Assembly: GCF_003182475.1 (NCBI RefSeq)
Contig: NZ_QGTS01000001.1
Span: forward strand, 293,980-357,979
From: Mangrovibacter plantisponsor
GTDB taxonomy: Bacteria > Pseudomonadota > Gammaproteobacteria > Enterobacterales > Enterobacteriaceae
Direction of reading: 5' to 3'
DNA: 64,000 bases
The translations under genes were made by a program, and so were the position numbers. The notes under the pieces are model-generated. The model was not told where the DNA came from, ran no database searches, and saw only the letters and a program-made list of their open reading frames with translations. Positions 46,805 through 56,200 of the stretch are shown piece after piece; position 1 is the first letter of the stretch, and every line of letters begins with the position of its first letter.

Positions 46805-47980
46805 ATGGCTAAGGGCATGCAGATTAAACTTCAGTACGAGGTGTATACGGACCCTGATACCGGTGCAGAAATTACCCGGTTAACACCACCTGAAGTCACT
46901 TGCCACCGCAACTATTTTTACCAGAAATGTTTCACCAACGATGGCAACCGCTTGCTCTTTGCTGGCGCTTTTGACGGTAACTGGAACTACTATTTACTGG
47001 ATATTGGCAAAGCAGTCGCTACCCAGTTAACCGAAGGCACAGGCGACAACACCTTTGGGGGGTTCCTGTCACCTGATGATCAGTTCCTCTATTACGTTAA
47101 AAATGAACGGACCCTGTTGCAGGTCAACCTGGACACACTGGCTGAGCGTGAAGTTTACCGCGTGCCGGAAGAGTGGGTTGGGTATGGTACCTGGGTGGCC
47201 AATAGTGACTGTACTAAACTCGTCGGTATCGAAATCGCGAAAAGTGACTGGGTACCATTGAATGACTGGAAAATTTTCCATGACTTCTTCCATAAAGGTC
47301 CACACTGCCGCCTGCTGCGCGTTGATTTAGCGACTGGCGAAAGCGCAGTCATTCATGAAGAGAAGATCTGGCTGGGCCACCCTATTTATCGCCCGTTTAA
47401 TGATAAAACCGTGGCATTCTGCCATGAAGGCCCTCATGACCTGGTTGATGCCCGCATGTGGATGGTTAATGAAGACGGCAGCAATGTGCGTAAAGTAAAA
47501 GAACATGCGCCAGGCGAAAGCTGCACACATGAATTTTGGGTGCCGAATGGGTCTGCTCTGGTTTATGTTTCATACCTGAAAGGCAAACAGGGCCGTACCA
47601 TTTTCAGCTACAACCCGGATACAGGAGCCAATGTTGCACTGATGCAGATGCCAGCATGTTCTCACCTGATGAGTAACTTTGATGGCACCCTGATGGTGGG
47701 TGATGGCTCAGGTACACCAGTTGATGTAAAAGATACCAGCGGCTACACCATTGAAAACGATCCCTATTTATATGTATTCGATGTAGCGAAAAAGGCCTGC
47801 TTCCGGGTTGCTCGCCATGATACATCCTGGGACACCTTCGAAAACAGCCGCCAGGTCACGCACCCTCACCCGTCTTTTACCCCAGACGACAAAGCCGTGC
47901 TGTTCAGTTCAGATAAAGATGGCAAACCTGCACTGTATATCGCGAAACTCCCGCAACAACGCGAGTATTTGCCTGCGTAA
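46805..47980 (+). CDS. ogl: Oligogalacturonide lyase, canonical copy (PL22)
   Basis: 391 residues (Dickeya Ogl 388) and the closer of the two copies to characterised Ogl. His242, His287, Gln350, His353 and His355 fall at exactly the numbers published for the Yersinia enzyme, so the acid-base and Mn-binding sites are complete. No signal peptide, so it acts in the cytoplasm on imported oligomers. TTGAGGAG just before the ATG is a strong ribosome site. It is a single-gene unit with KdgR-like sites upstream and a terminator downstream. Confidence 0.95.
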   Translation: MAKGMQIKLQYEVYTDPDTGAEITRLTPPEVTCHRNYFYQKCFTNDGNRLLFAGAFDGNWNYYLLDIGKAVATQLTEGTGDNTFGGFLSPDDQFLYYVKNERTLLQVNLDTLAEREVYRVPEEWVGYGTWVANSDCTKLVGIEIAKSDWVPLNDWKIFHDFFHKGPHCRLLRVDLATGESAVIHEEKIWLGHPIYRPFNDKTVAFCHEGPHDLVDARMWMVNEDGSNVRKVKEHAPGESCTHEFWVPNGSALVYVSYLKGKQGRTIFSYNPDTGANVALMQMPACSHLMSNFDGTLMVGDGSGTPVDVKDTSGYTIENDPYLYVFDVAKKACFRVARHDTSWDTFENSRQVTHPHPSFTPDDKAVLFSSDKDGKPALYIAKLPQQREYLPA

Positions 47981-48024
47981 TAATGTTTGCGTAACTGTTG
48001 TGTTCTGAAATCTGTACTGGCCTT

Positions 48025-48050
48025 GCCCCCATATTTATGGGGGCTTTTTT
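48025..48050 (+). terminator. Terminator after ogl
   Basis: GCCCCCAT/ATGGGGGC stem (8 bp, 4-base loop) followed by six T. Confidence 0.9.
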
Positions 48051-48108
48051 ATGTTAGCAGCCCACAAGCCGCGGTAAGTTGGATTCAATCCACCACCAGT
48101 TGAACGGG

Positions 48109-48142
48109 CAGAAGTCAGAAGTCAGAAGTCAGAAGTCAGAAG
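48109..48142. repeat. 7-bp tandem repeat (CAGAAGT, about 4.9 copies)
   Basis: Four exact CAGAAGT units (48109-48136) and a fifth that ends CAGAAG. It lies in the non-coding gap between ogl and kdgM, just after the ogl terminator. It may vary in copy number; no function is evident. Confidence 0.85.
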
Positions 48143-48250
48143 CAGCATAAGAAAACAGACAGACAAATACTCATACAAACTCACAGCCATACTCAGCAAA
48201 AACATCAGCTAAATATTTATGCATTTAAAGGTTTTCATTAAATAAACAAC

Positions 48251-48277
48251 AAAAAAAAGCACTCCCTGCGGAATGCT
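48251..48277 (-). terminator. Rho-independent terminator on the minus strand, 277 bp after kdgM
   Basis: Read on the minus strand: GCATTCC/GGAGTGC stem (one mismatch, 4-base loop) then eight T. The nearest gene on that strand is kdgM, whose stop is at 48554. It either ends a long kdgM 3' untranslated region or a separate small transcript. Confidence 0.75.
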
Positions 48278-48462
48278 TACCTGAATACCCGGCATTACAA
48301 TGTGGCGTCAAGAAAGTAAAGTCAGATGCTCTGTATCCTCAGTCTGCATTACAAGTTTATTAGTAATACCGGCATGACAGTCAATAGATTTAAAATGCGT
48401 ACCTATCAGGAAAAAGGGTAATAACGCAACCTGGCATTTCCAACAAAGAAAGTGTTTATTTC

Positions 48463-48504
48463 ATGCATAATAGCACCACCTGTATTTCATGGTGCATTAT
48501 GCAT
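48463..48504. repeat. Long inverted repeat in the ogl-kdgM gap
   Basis: Arms ATGCATAATaGCACC (48463-48477) and GGTGCATTATGCAT (48491-48504) pair over 14 bp with one bulged A and a 13-base loop. No T-run follows on either strand. It and the repeat, terminator and kdgM hairpin are all that is seen in the 573-bp gap 47981-48553. Confidence 0.7.
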
Positions 48505-48521
48505 TTCAAAAAGAGAATATA

Positions 48522-48547
48522 GCAGCAGATAATTTATTACCTGCTGC
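48522..48547 (-). terminator. Weak stem-loop just after kdgM
   Basis: GCAGCAG/CTGCTGC stem with a 12-base AT-rich loop, 7 bp after the kdgM stop; the following bases on the minus strand include TCTCTTTTT. Likely an incomplete terminator that allows read-through to 48251. Confidence 0.45.
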
Positions 48548-48553
48548 CTGTAA

Positions 48554-49237
48554 TCAGAAGGAATATGCAACCCCTACGCGGTAGCGAGTCTGGCGTTCAT
48601 CCGTTTTTGAGCTACCGGAAATATTACCCAACTCAGCATATGGCGCCCAGTTTTTGTCCAGTTTGTAAGCGACTTTCAGGTTGTATTCTTCAGAGTATTT
48701 ATTGTTATTAGAGCGAATATTATGCTCACTGCGTGCATACAGATAGTTCAGCTCGGCACGCCAGTCACCCAGAACATAACCCACCCAGACATCGCCACGG
48801 TTTACCTTATCATCATCTTTATCGGCATTATCTGGATAACGTGTATATTCAAAGCGATAACGTGCAGCAACATACACACCACTATCAAAGCTATATTGTG
48901 CGTGCAGGAAAGGTTTATAGGTTGATTTACTGTCATTACTGTCAAGGTTCATACCTGGTGTCAGCGCAAAGTTTTTATTTGGACGCCAGCGCCAGCTAAT
49001 TTGCTCTTCATGGCCATTAGCAATGATATCGGTAAAAGGCTGGTCCTGGTGAGTGCCACCTGATTTCCATTTAGCTTCAACAGTAAAACCAAAACCATTC
49101 GCAAAGCGGTGAGAAACAGCAACACGGTCCGCATTACGGCCATCATCACGATATTCATGACGCAAATCTACAGTAACAGCAGAAGCAGCAAAGCTCGCCC
49201 CACATAACACTGCCAAACCCAGAGCTTTTTTTAACAT
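48554..49237 (-). CDS. kdgM: Oligogalacturonate-specific outer-membrane porin KdgM
   Basis: Small 12-strand monomeric porin that admits oligogalacturonides. The ATG at 49237 follows GGGG and gives 227 residues; a signal peptide covers about 1-20 (MLKKALGLAVL...ASA). The mature part begins VTVDLRHEYRDD as in KdgM/NanC proteins, alternates beta strands and ends with a C-terminal Phe (VGVAYSF), the outer-membrane assembly signal. An upstream in-frame start (49267) would spoil the signal peptide. A KdgR box lies about 200 bp upstream. Confidence 0.93.
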   Translation of the reverse strand: MLKKALGLAVLCGASFAASAVTVDLRHEYRDDGRNADRVAVSHRFANGFGFTVEAKWKSGGTHQDQPFTDIIANGHEEQISWRWRPNKNFALTPGMNLDSNDSKSTYKPFLHAQYSFDSGVYVAARYRFEYTRYPDNADKDDDKVNRGDVWVGYVLGDWRAELNYLYARSEHNIRSNNNKYSEEYNLKVAYKLDKNWAPYAELGNISGSSKTDERQTRYRVGVAYSF

Positions 49238-49439
49238 GTTATATCCCCTATTGAAAATCTGTTTCATTTTTATGGAATGAGATTTTATTTTTAAATTAAC
49301 CTTATTTTAGTGATCCACGTCAGAATTAATAACCAGTAAAATGAACTATTCCGCCATTCGTGACACGAGTCATAATTCCCACTCAAAAAACAAACAAAAA
49401 GCCTTTATGAATCACAACAAAATGTCCTGAAATCACATT

Positions 49440-49454
49440 TGAAACGATATTTCA
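49440..49454. promoter_or_regulatory. KdgR box upstream of kdgM
   Basis: TGAAACGATATTTCA, with one main deviation from the KdgR core, 203 bp before kdgM. An ATCACATTT directly before it includes a CRP half-site, matching the dual KdgR/CRP control known for kdgM in Dickeya. Confidence 0.75.
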
Positions 49455-49885
49455 ATTAAAAAATCAGGATCGTTATCGCATTTTTTTAGTACAGCTCAAA
49501 ATACTTAGCAGACTAATTCTTAGATTTTCATATAAGACCGGGAAGATAAAAAGAAAATCAATACAGGGCAGGGTTCAGAGCTAATATTTGGCTAATCTGG
49601 CAGATACAGGTAATGAAATAGCGTGACGTAGCATATTCACCGCACATGATGTGCCAACAAAAACCAGTTTTTTGTCAAAAAGATGGTAATAATGAAAGCG
49701 TTCGGGCCTTCACTCCAGGCATGAGGCAGGAAAAATAAAGGTATGAAGTATGAAAACAGTGTGAATTATGAAGCGTAGCGTAATGCAGGCAGTGAAATTG
49801 CTGTAAACACGCCAGTGAAGGAGAAAACAGAGGTTATCAGCGCATTACGCTTGCAAAATAGCTGCTGGCAACGGCCACCAGAGTC
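49455..49885. other. Non-coding gap between the kdgM promoter and yqeF
   Basis: No gene is supported. The only structure seen is a perfect 10-bp inverted repeat, AGCGTAATGC (49777-49786) and GCATTACGCT (49842-49851), 55 bp apart and just beyond the yqeF 3' end, plus short GTATGAA direct repeats near 49741. Confidence 0.5.
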
Positions 49886-51061
49886 TTAACGTTCTACCGC
49901 AAGCGCTACGCCCTGCCCCCCGCCAATACACAAGGTAGCCAGCCCCTTACGCGCTTCGCGTTTTTTCATTTCATGCAGTAGAGAAACCAGAATCCGGCAG
50001 CCAGACGCGCCAATCGGGTGGCCAAGTGCCAAAGCCCCACCATTGACATTCACCTTGCGGGTATCCCACTCCAGGTGGCGGCTGACCGAGATCATTTGTG
50101 CAGCAAACGCTTCGTTGGCTTCGATAAGATCAAGTTCTTCAAGAGCCCAGCCAGCCCGCTCCAGGCAGCGCCGGGTAGCATGAACAGGCGCGATACCCAT
50201 AAATGCCGGATCAACCCCCACACTGGCAAATGCTTTGATCCGTGCCAAGACAGGAACACCTAACTGATAAGCACATTCCGCACTCATCATCATCACAGCG
50301 GCGGCCCCGTCATTAATCGATGAAGCATTCCCCGCCGTCACGCTGCCACGCACATCAAAAGCGGGGGAAAGTGCGGCCAACAGTTCAGCACTGGACTGCC
50401 TCAGCGGTTGCTCATCGCTTTCAACCCATGGCGTTACGCTGCCTGGTGCAGCAGTAACAGGAACGATTTCATCGCGAAAACGCCCGCCATGAATAGCCGA
50501 GAGCGCTTTTTGATGCGAAGCCAAAGCCCAGTTATCCTGCTCCTGGCGGCTGATACCAAACTCACGCGCCAGGTTTTCTGCTGTAACACCAATATGATAA
50601 TCATTAAAAGCATCCCACAACCCGTCATGCACCAGGCTCTCCACTACCTGGCCATTACCCAGGCCACCAGAATTTGGTCCTTCCACAAGCAGGTGCGGTG
50701 CCCGGCTCATATTCTCCTGGCCCCCTGCTATTACCACATCTGCTTCACCGCACTGAATAGCCTGGGTTGCCAGGTGTAATGCTTTCAGGCCAGAGCCACA
50801 GACATCATTGATAGTAATCGCGGAAACAGTGCAAGGCAGGCCACTTTTCAGAGCTGTTTGCCGGGCAGGATTTTGCCCGGCTCCGGCGGTGAGTACCTGC
50901 CCCATAATCACTTCATCCACTAATCCGGCAGAAACGCCACTGCGTGCCAGCAATGCCTTGACAACCAGGCTGCCCAGTTCGACGGCAGAAAGGTGAGATA
51001 AGGCGCCCTGGAAACTGCCAATGGGGGTACGAACCGCACCAGTAATCACCACATCCCGCAT
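49886..51061 (-). CDS. yqeF: Acetyl-CoA acetyltransferase (thiolase) YqeF
   Basis: Condenses or cleaves acetoacetyl-CoA. 391 residues, standard for biosynthetic thiolases. The acyl-accepting Cys88 is in NDVCGSGLKA; the C-terminal GHPIGASGCR His and the GGGQGVAL Cys (about 377) complete the site. It occupies the K-12 yqeF position after the kdu region. Its physiological role in E. coli is poorly defined. Confidence 0.93.
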   Translation of the reverse strand: MRDVVITGAVRTPIGSFQGALSHLSAVELGSLVVKALLARSGVSAGLVDEVIMGQVLTAGAGQNPARQTALKSGLPCTVSAITINDVCGSGLKALHLATQAIQCGEADVVIAGGQENMSRAPHLLVEGPNSGGLGNGQVVESLVHDGLWDAFNDYHIGVTAENLAREFGISRQEQDNWALASHQKALSAIHGGRFRDEIVPVTAAPGSVTPWVESDEQPLRQSSAELLAALSPAFDVRGSVTAGNASSINDGAAAVMMMSAECAYQLGVPVLARIKAFASVGVDPAFMGIAPVHATRRCLERAGWALEELDLIEANEAFAAQMISVSRHLEWDTRKVNVNGGALALGHPIGASGCRILVSLLHEMKKREARKGLATLCIGGGQGVALAVER

Positions 51062-51346
51062 AGCTGAACACTCCCTAAATAAGATCCTGTTGTATGGTAA
51101 AGCAACAACTGGAGGTTATTTTTAAAATCTATGCAAAAAGTGAACAACATCACGGTTACAAACATACCGGTTCGCTGACCCCTTCACTGCTATGTGGCAA
51201 CTCAAAATCTTATCTCTGGTCAAAGAAAACCGTAATGGCTAAACCACCGCATCTGTTTTATGAAGCAGTTCGCTTTTTCTGGTGATATTCAGGCCGATGA
51301 TTTTATGAGGAAAGACACCCAAACCGGCCAGATTCAGGAGGACATC

Positions 51347-51829
51347 ATGACGCAAATCACGGACATCCAGGCTTTTCGTAAGGATCTGACAAATGCGGTA
51401 CTGTGCTGGCTGGCAACGGTTGATGCCAGTGGTGCGCCCAATGTCTCGCCTAAAGAGATGTTTTCCTGGGATGGCAACCAACAGATTATCATTGCCGATA
51501 TCGCCTCAGCCCGTTCTGTCGAAAATATCCGCCAGCAGAGCAAGGTGTGCCTGAGTTTTATTGATGTGTTTCGCCAGCGAGGTTTCAAAATTACCGGAAG
51601 TGCTCAGATAATACCGACAGGATCCCCCAACTTTGCCGCAATTGGCCACGATGTTCTGGCTCGCATTAAAGGTGAGTTCAGGGTGCAAAATCTTATCGTT
51701 GTGACGATTGAGTCCGTTTCCCGTGTTCTTGCGCCCAGTTACTTCACCTTCCCCGAACGTAATGAAGCAGAGCATATCCGCCAGACGCTGGAGTCCTACA
51801 GTGTAAACCGGTTGCTCTATGGAAAGTAA
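51347..51829 (+). CDS. Pyridoxamine 5'-phosphate oxidase-like FMN-binding split-barrel protein
   Basis: A 160-residue protein of the PNPOx-like split beta-barrel family (ATVDASGAPNVSPKEMFSWDG near the N-terminus). Such proteins bind FMN or F420-like cofactors; the substrate is not predictable. The ATG at 51347 has AGGAGG at 51336-51341, so the longer open frame from 51260 is rejected. It is alone, divergent from yqeF and convergent with the efflux operon. Confidence 0.8.
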   Translation: MTQITDIQAFRKDLTNAVLCWLATVDASGAPNVSPKEMFSWDGNQQIIIADIASARSVENIRQQSKVCLSFIDVFRQRGFKITGSAQIIPTGSPNFAAIGHDVLARIKGEFRVQNLIVVTIESVSRVLAPSYFTFPERNEAEHIRQTLESYSVNRLLYGK

Positions 51830-51853
51830 TGTATCTGTAATAAGCTGAATGGC

Positions 51854-51882
51854 CACCACCCGGTCGAAACTACCGGGTGGTG
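51854..51882. terminator. Bidirectional stem-loop before the efflux operon 3' end
   Basis: Perfect 11-bp stem CACCACCCGGT/ACCGGGTGGTG with a 7-base loop between two convergent genes. The T-run is short, so strength is uncertain. Confidence 0.65.
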
Positions 51883-51909
51883 TTGTACTGAAGATAGCGA
51901 GATCAGCAC

Positions 51910-53295
51910 TTAGTGCGTGCTATTACTCAACCCGCCGCCCAGAGATTCCCACAGCGTAATACGGTTTTCGAAGTCGGTTTGTTCAAGCGCAATTAATGAT
52001 TCCTGAGCGGACCATAATGTCCGTTGCGCCGTCAGCACGGTGAGGTAATCACCGCTACCGATTTGGTAACTTTTTTGCGCCAGATCCAGCGTTTTCTGCG
52101 CTGCAGCCACATAACCACGTTGGGCATCCATTTGTTCACCCAGCGTTTCACGGCGCGCCAGTGCATCCGCCACATCTTTGAACGCACTCTGAATCGTTTT
52201 CTGGTAAGTCGCCACCAGGCCTTTTTTCTCGGCCTGAGCGTAGTGCAATTGTGCCAGGTTGCTGCCTCCGGTGAAAATGGGCAGGCTAATTGATGGCGCA
52301 AAACTCCACACTTTCAGCCCATGGTTGAACAACCCGGACAGACTGTCACTCCCCACACCGGCACTGGATGTCAGCGAAATGGTGGGGAAGAAGTTGGCCC
52401 TGGCGGCACCGATATCAGCATTGGCACTCAACAGGTTATGTTCAGCTTCCTGCACATCCGGGCGGCGTAACAGGACATCGGAAGAGACCCCGGCAGGCAC
52501 CAGTTCAATACTGTTATTAGCCAGCTTACTCAGTTCGTCAGGCAATAATGTGTCCGGCACCGGTTCACCAACCAACAAATCCAGCGCATTTTTATCCTGC
52601 ATCACCAGTGTTTTGTAACTGGCGACGCTGGCACGGGCTTCCTGCCACACTTCCATCGCTTCCGAGACATCGGTTGCTGCAGCCGTGCCAACATCATGCT
52701 GTTTACGGGTGATTGCCAGTGATTTTGCTGCGCTGTCCATCGTGCTTTGCGCCAGCGCCAGATTATCTTTATCTGCTGCCAGCGTAACCCAGGCGGTCGT
52801 GGTTTCAGAGATTAAGGTCAGCCGGGTATCTTCCGCGGTGTATTTACTGGCAAGCCAGGTTTCTTTTTCCGCCCGGCTCAGGCTCTGGTTATAACCGAAT
52901 AAATCCAGTTCAAAGCTCGACACCGTTCCTTCTGCACTGGCACTGGTGGAAACACCATTGGTCGTCGTCCGGCTGCGGGTCACATCAAGCCCTGCGTCCA
53001 GTGAGGGGAAAAGTGACGCACGCTGTTCAATATACAGCGCCCGGGCAGCGTCGATGTCGGTAATGGCTTTTTGTAAATCACGGTTGCTGGCAAGGGCGCG
53101 TTGTACCACTTGTTTCAAACGCTGGTCATTCACAATATGCTGCCAGTCTTTCAACACCACCGGTGCCGCACCGTGCTGGCTGGCACCAGGCCAGGTGCCC
53201 GGCACTGCAGATGCCGGGCGTTCATATTTCGGGTCCAGTGAAATACACCCGGTTAACAACAATGATAAAGCGATAACTGTAATTCGCGGTAACAT
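51910..53295 (-). CDS. RND efflux outer-membrane factor (OprM family lipoprotein)
   Basis: TolC/OprM-type channel of 461 residues. The lipobox LLTGC puts the acylated Cys at residue 17, with Ile at +2, consistent with the outer membrane. Two long repeats with helical hairpins (DINAARALYIEQRASLFPSLD; NADIGAARANFFPTISL) are the OEP domains. It follows the RND gene by 3 bp. With the two upstream genes it forms a self-contained tripartite pump resembling EefABC of Enterobacter/Klebsiella or MexAB-OprM; the Eef identity is likely but not proven. Confidence 0.9.
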   Translation of the reverse strand: MLPRITVIALSLLLTGCISLDPKYERPASAVPGTWPGASQHGAAPVVLKDWQHIVNDQRLKQVVQRALASNRDLQKAITDIDAARALYIEQRASLFPSLDAGLDVTRSRTTTNGVSTSASAEGTVSSFELDLFGYNQSLSRAEKETWLASKYTAEDTRLTLISETTTAWVTLAADKDNLALAQSTMDSAAKSLAITRKQHDVGTAAATDVSEAMEVWQEARASVASYKTLVMQDKNALDLLVGEPVPDTLLPDELSKLANNSIELVPAGVSSDVLLRRPDVQEAEHNLLSANADIGAARANFFPTISLTSSAGVGSDSLSGLFNHGLKVWSFAPSISLPIFTGGSNLAQLHYAQAEKKGLVATYQKTIQSAFKDVADALARRETLGEQMDAQRGYVAAAQKTLDLAQKSYQIGSGDYLTVLTAQRTLWSAQESLIALEQTDFENRITLWESLGGGLSNSTH

Positions 53296-53298
53296 GGG

Positions 53299-56200
53299 TT
53301 ACTCCTGAACGGAACGGCGGCTGGCAAACAGGTATTTCACCAACACAAAGAACAACGGCACAAAGAAAATCGCCAGTAACGTTGCGGTCAGTGTTCCGCC
53401 AATAATACCGGTCCCGATTGCTATACGGCTGTTCGCCCCGGCACCAGTCGCTATCGCCAGTGGGAATACCCCGGCAATAAAGGCAAGTGACGTCATAATG
53501 ATGGGGCGTAAACGGGTGCGGGCGGCCTGAATAGCTGCGGCGCTCAATGACATACCTCGTTTCACCCCGGCTTCAGCAAACTCCACTATCAAAATGGCGT
53601 TTTTCGATGACAGCCCAATAGTGGTTAACAGCCCCACCTGGAAGTACACATCGTTATCCAGACCACGCAGCGTGGCTGCAAGGGTTGCGCCAAGCACCCC
53701 GAGCGGGATGACCAGAATGACAGAGAAAGGCACAGACCAGCTTTCGTACAATGCCGCCAGGCACAGGAACACCACCAGAATCGAAATGGCATACAAACTG
53801 GTTGCCTGGCCACTTGCCATCTGTTGCTGTAATGACAGCCCACTCCATGCCCAGGTCGACCCTTTCGGCAGGTTATTCGCCAACTGTGCCATTTTATCCA
53901 TCGCGGCACCTGAGCTATAACCCGTGCTGTTATCCCCCTGGATTTCATACGCAGCATTACCGTTATAACGCACCAGGGATTCAGGCCCGTAAGTCCAGTG
54001 AGTGGTGGCGAAGGCTGAAAATGGCGTCATGGTGTCACTGCTGTTGCGCACATACCATTTGTTCAGGTCAGACGGTTTAGAACGGAACTGTTTATCCCCT
54101 TCAATAAACACTTCTTTGACACGCCCGCGATCAATAAAGTCGTTTACGTAGGTCCCCCCCCAGGCGCTGGATAACGTATCTGTCACATCACTGAGCGTCA
54201 GCCCCAGGGCCACCGCTTTGTTGTTATCAATATCCACCTGCAACTGAGGCATTTCCGGTAATTCGTTGGCACGCACGGATGACAGTTCCGGGCTCTTATT
54301 CGCTTCACTAATCAGTGTGTCACGCAGTTTTGCCAGTTCAGTACGGTCGGTACTGCCGGATGCCATCAGCTCAAAAGTAAAGCCACTGCTATGCCCCATA
54401 CCAGACACAGAAGGCGGCGTCATCGCAAAAACATGCGCATCACGCAGGCTGGACAATCCCCCCATGGCACGCAACGCAATATTTTGTGCGGTATTCGCAG
54501 CCCCCTTGCGCTGATCCCAGTTTTTCAGGGCAACAAACGCCATCCCGGTGTTTTCGCCGCTACCTGCAAAACTGAAGCCGGTAATGGTAAAGATGACATC
54601 GGTATTGGCCTTTTCCTGGTTCAGGAACCAGTTGGTTACCGCTTTGTTAACTTCATCGGTACGATGAGCACTGGCGCCCGCAGGCAGGGTGTACTGCACC
54701 ATGACATCCCCCTGGTCTTCCAGCGGAATAAATCCACCGGGCAGCCTCAGCATCAGCAGTGCCATAACACCAGCCAGCACACCGTAAACCACTATCAGAC
54801 GCACGGGTTTACGCAACACACCCAGTACGCGGTGGCGATATTTGCCTTCAGTAGACTGGTAAAAACGGTTAAATCCGGCAAAGAAGCCTTTGGTATGTGG
54901 GCGGCTGTGTTGCAGGACACTCCCGCACAGCGCCGGGGTCAGCGTCAACGCCACTACCACAGACAACGCCATCGCAGAAATAATGGTGACTGAGAACTGG
55001 CGGTAAATAACCCCAGTGGCACCACCAAAGAACGCCATAGGCAGAAAGACAGCAGATAACACCAGGGCAATCGCCACCAGCGCACCAGAAATTTCGCCCA
55101 TGGATTTTTCTGTTGCCGCCTTCGCGGAAAGCCCCTCCTCGCGCATTATGCGCTCAACGTTTTCCACCACGACAATGGCATCATCCACCAGCAGGCCAAT
55201 GGCTAGCACCATCCCAAATAGTGTCAGGGTGTTAATGGAGTAACCAAACACCGAAAGAACACCGAAGGTACCCAGCAAAACAACAGGCACAGCAATCGCC
55301 GGAATCAGCGTTGCGCGGAAGTTTTGCAAAAACAGGTACATAACGGCAACCACCAGGATGATGGCTTCAAACAGAGTTTCCACCACATCATGAATGGACA
55401 GGCGAATAAACTCAGTACTGTCTTTCGGGTATGCCACCGCGTAGCCTTCCGGCATATTGCGCTGGTATTCCTGAATTTTGGCCTTCACCAGCGCAGCGGT
55501 ATTCAGCGCATTCGCGCCAGGTGCCAGCATAACCGCCATACCGGCGGCCGGGTGGCCATTCAGCCGCCCCTGGGCGGTGTAATCTTCACTGCCCATTTCC
55601 ACCCGGGCAATATCTTTTATTCGCACCACCGAGCCATCTGACTCGCTTTTCACGATAATATTGCGGAACTGCTCGGGTGTTTGCAGGCGAGACTGGGCAC
55701 GCACAGTCGCGGTAAATTGCTGGCTGTCTGCGGAAGGCATGCTCCCTATTTTCCCGGCAGTAACCTGGACGTTCTGCGCTTCAATGGCCGTTTCGACATC
55801 AGACGGCATTAATGCGTAAGAAGCCAGTTTGGCCGGATCCAGCCAAATGCGCATGGCATATTCGGCACCGAACACCTGCACACTCCCCACCCCATTCAGG
55901 CGGGACAGCGGGTCTTGAAGGTTACTGACCAGCCAGTCCGAAACATCAGAGCTACTGGCTTTATCGGTTTTATCATAAATCGCGGCAATCATCAGGAAGT
56001 CACTTTGGGTCTTGGTGACGGTTATCCCTTGTTCCTGGACTTCCGTTGGCAGGCGCGACTCAGCCTGTTGTACTTTATTTTGTACCTGTACCTGTGCTGT
56101 ATCCGGGTTGGTTCCCTGAGCAAAGGTCACAGTAATTTTCACACTACCATCGGAACTACTGGTGGATGAAAAATAGAGCAGGTTATCCAACCCGGTCAGT

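Noticed and set aside
48109-48142. CRISPR-like array
   Set aside because: Units are only 7 bp with no spacers; it is a simple tandem repeat.
54391-54993. Plus-strand open frame of 200 codons
   Set aside because: Antisense to the RND transporter gene; composition follows the codon bias of the true gene.
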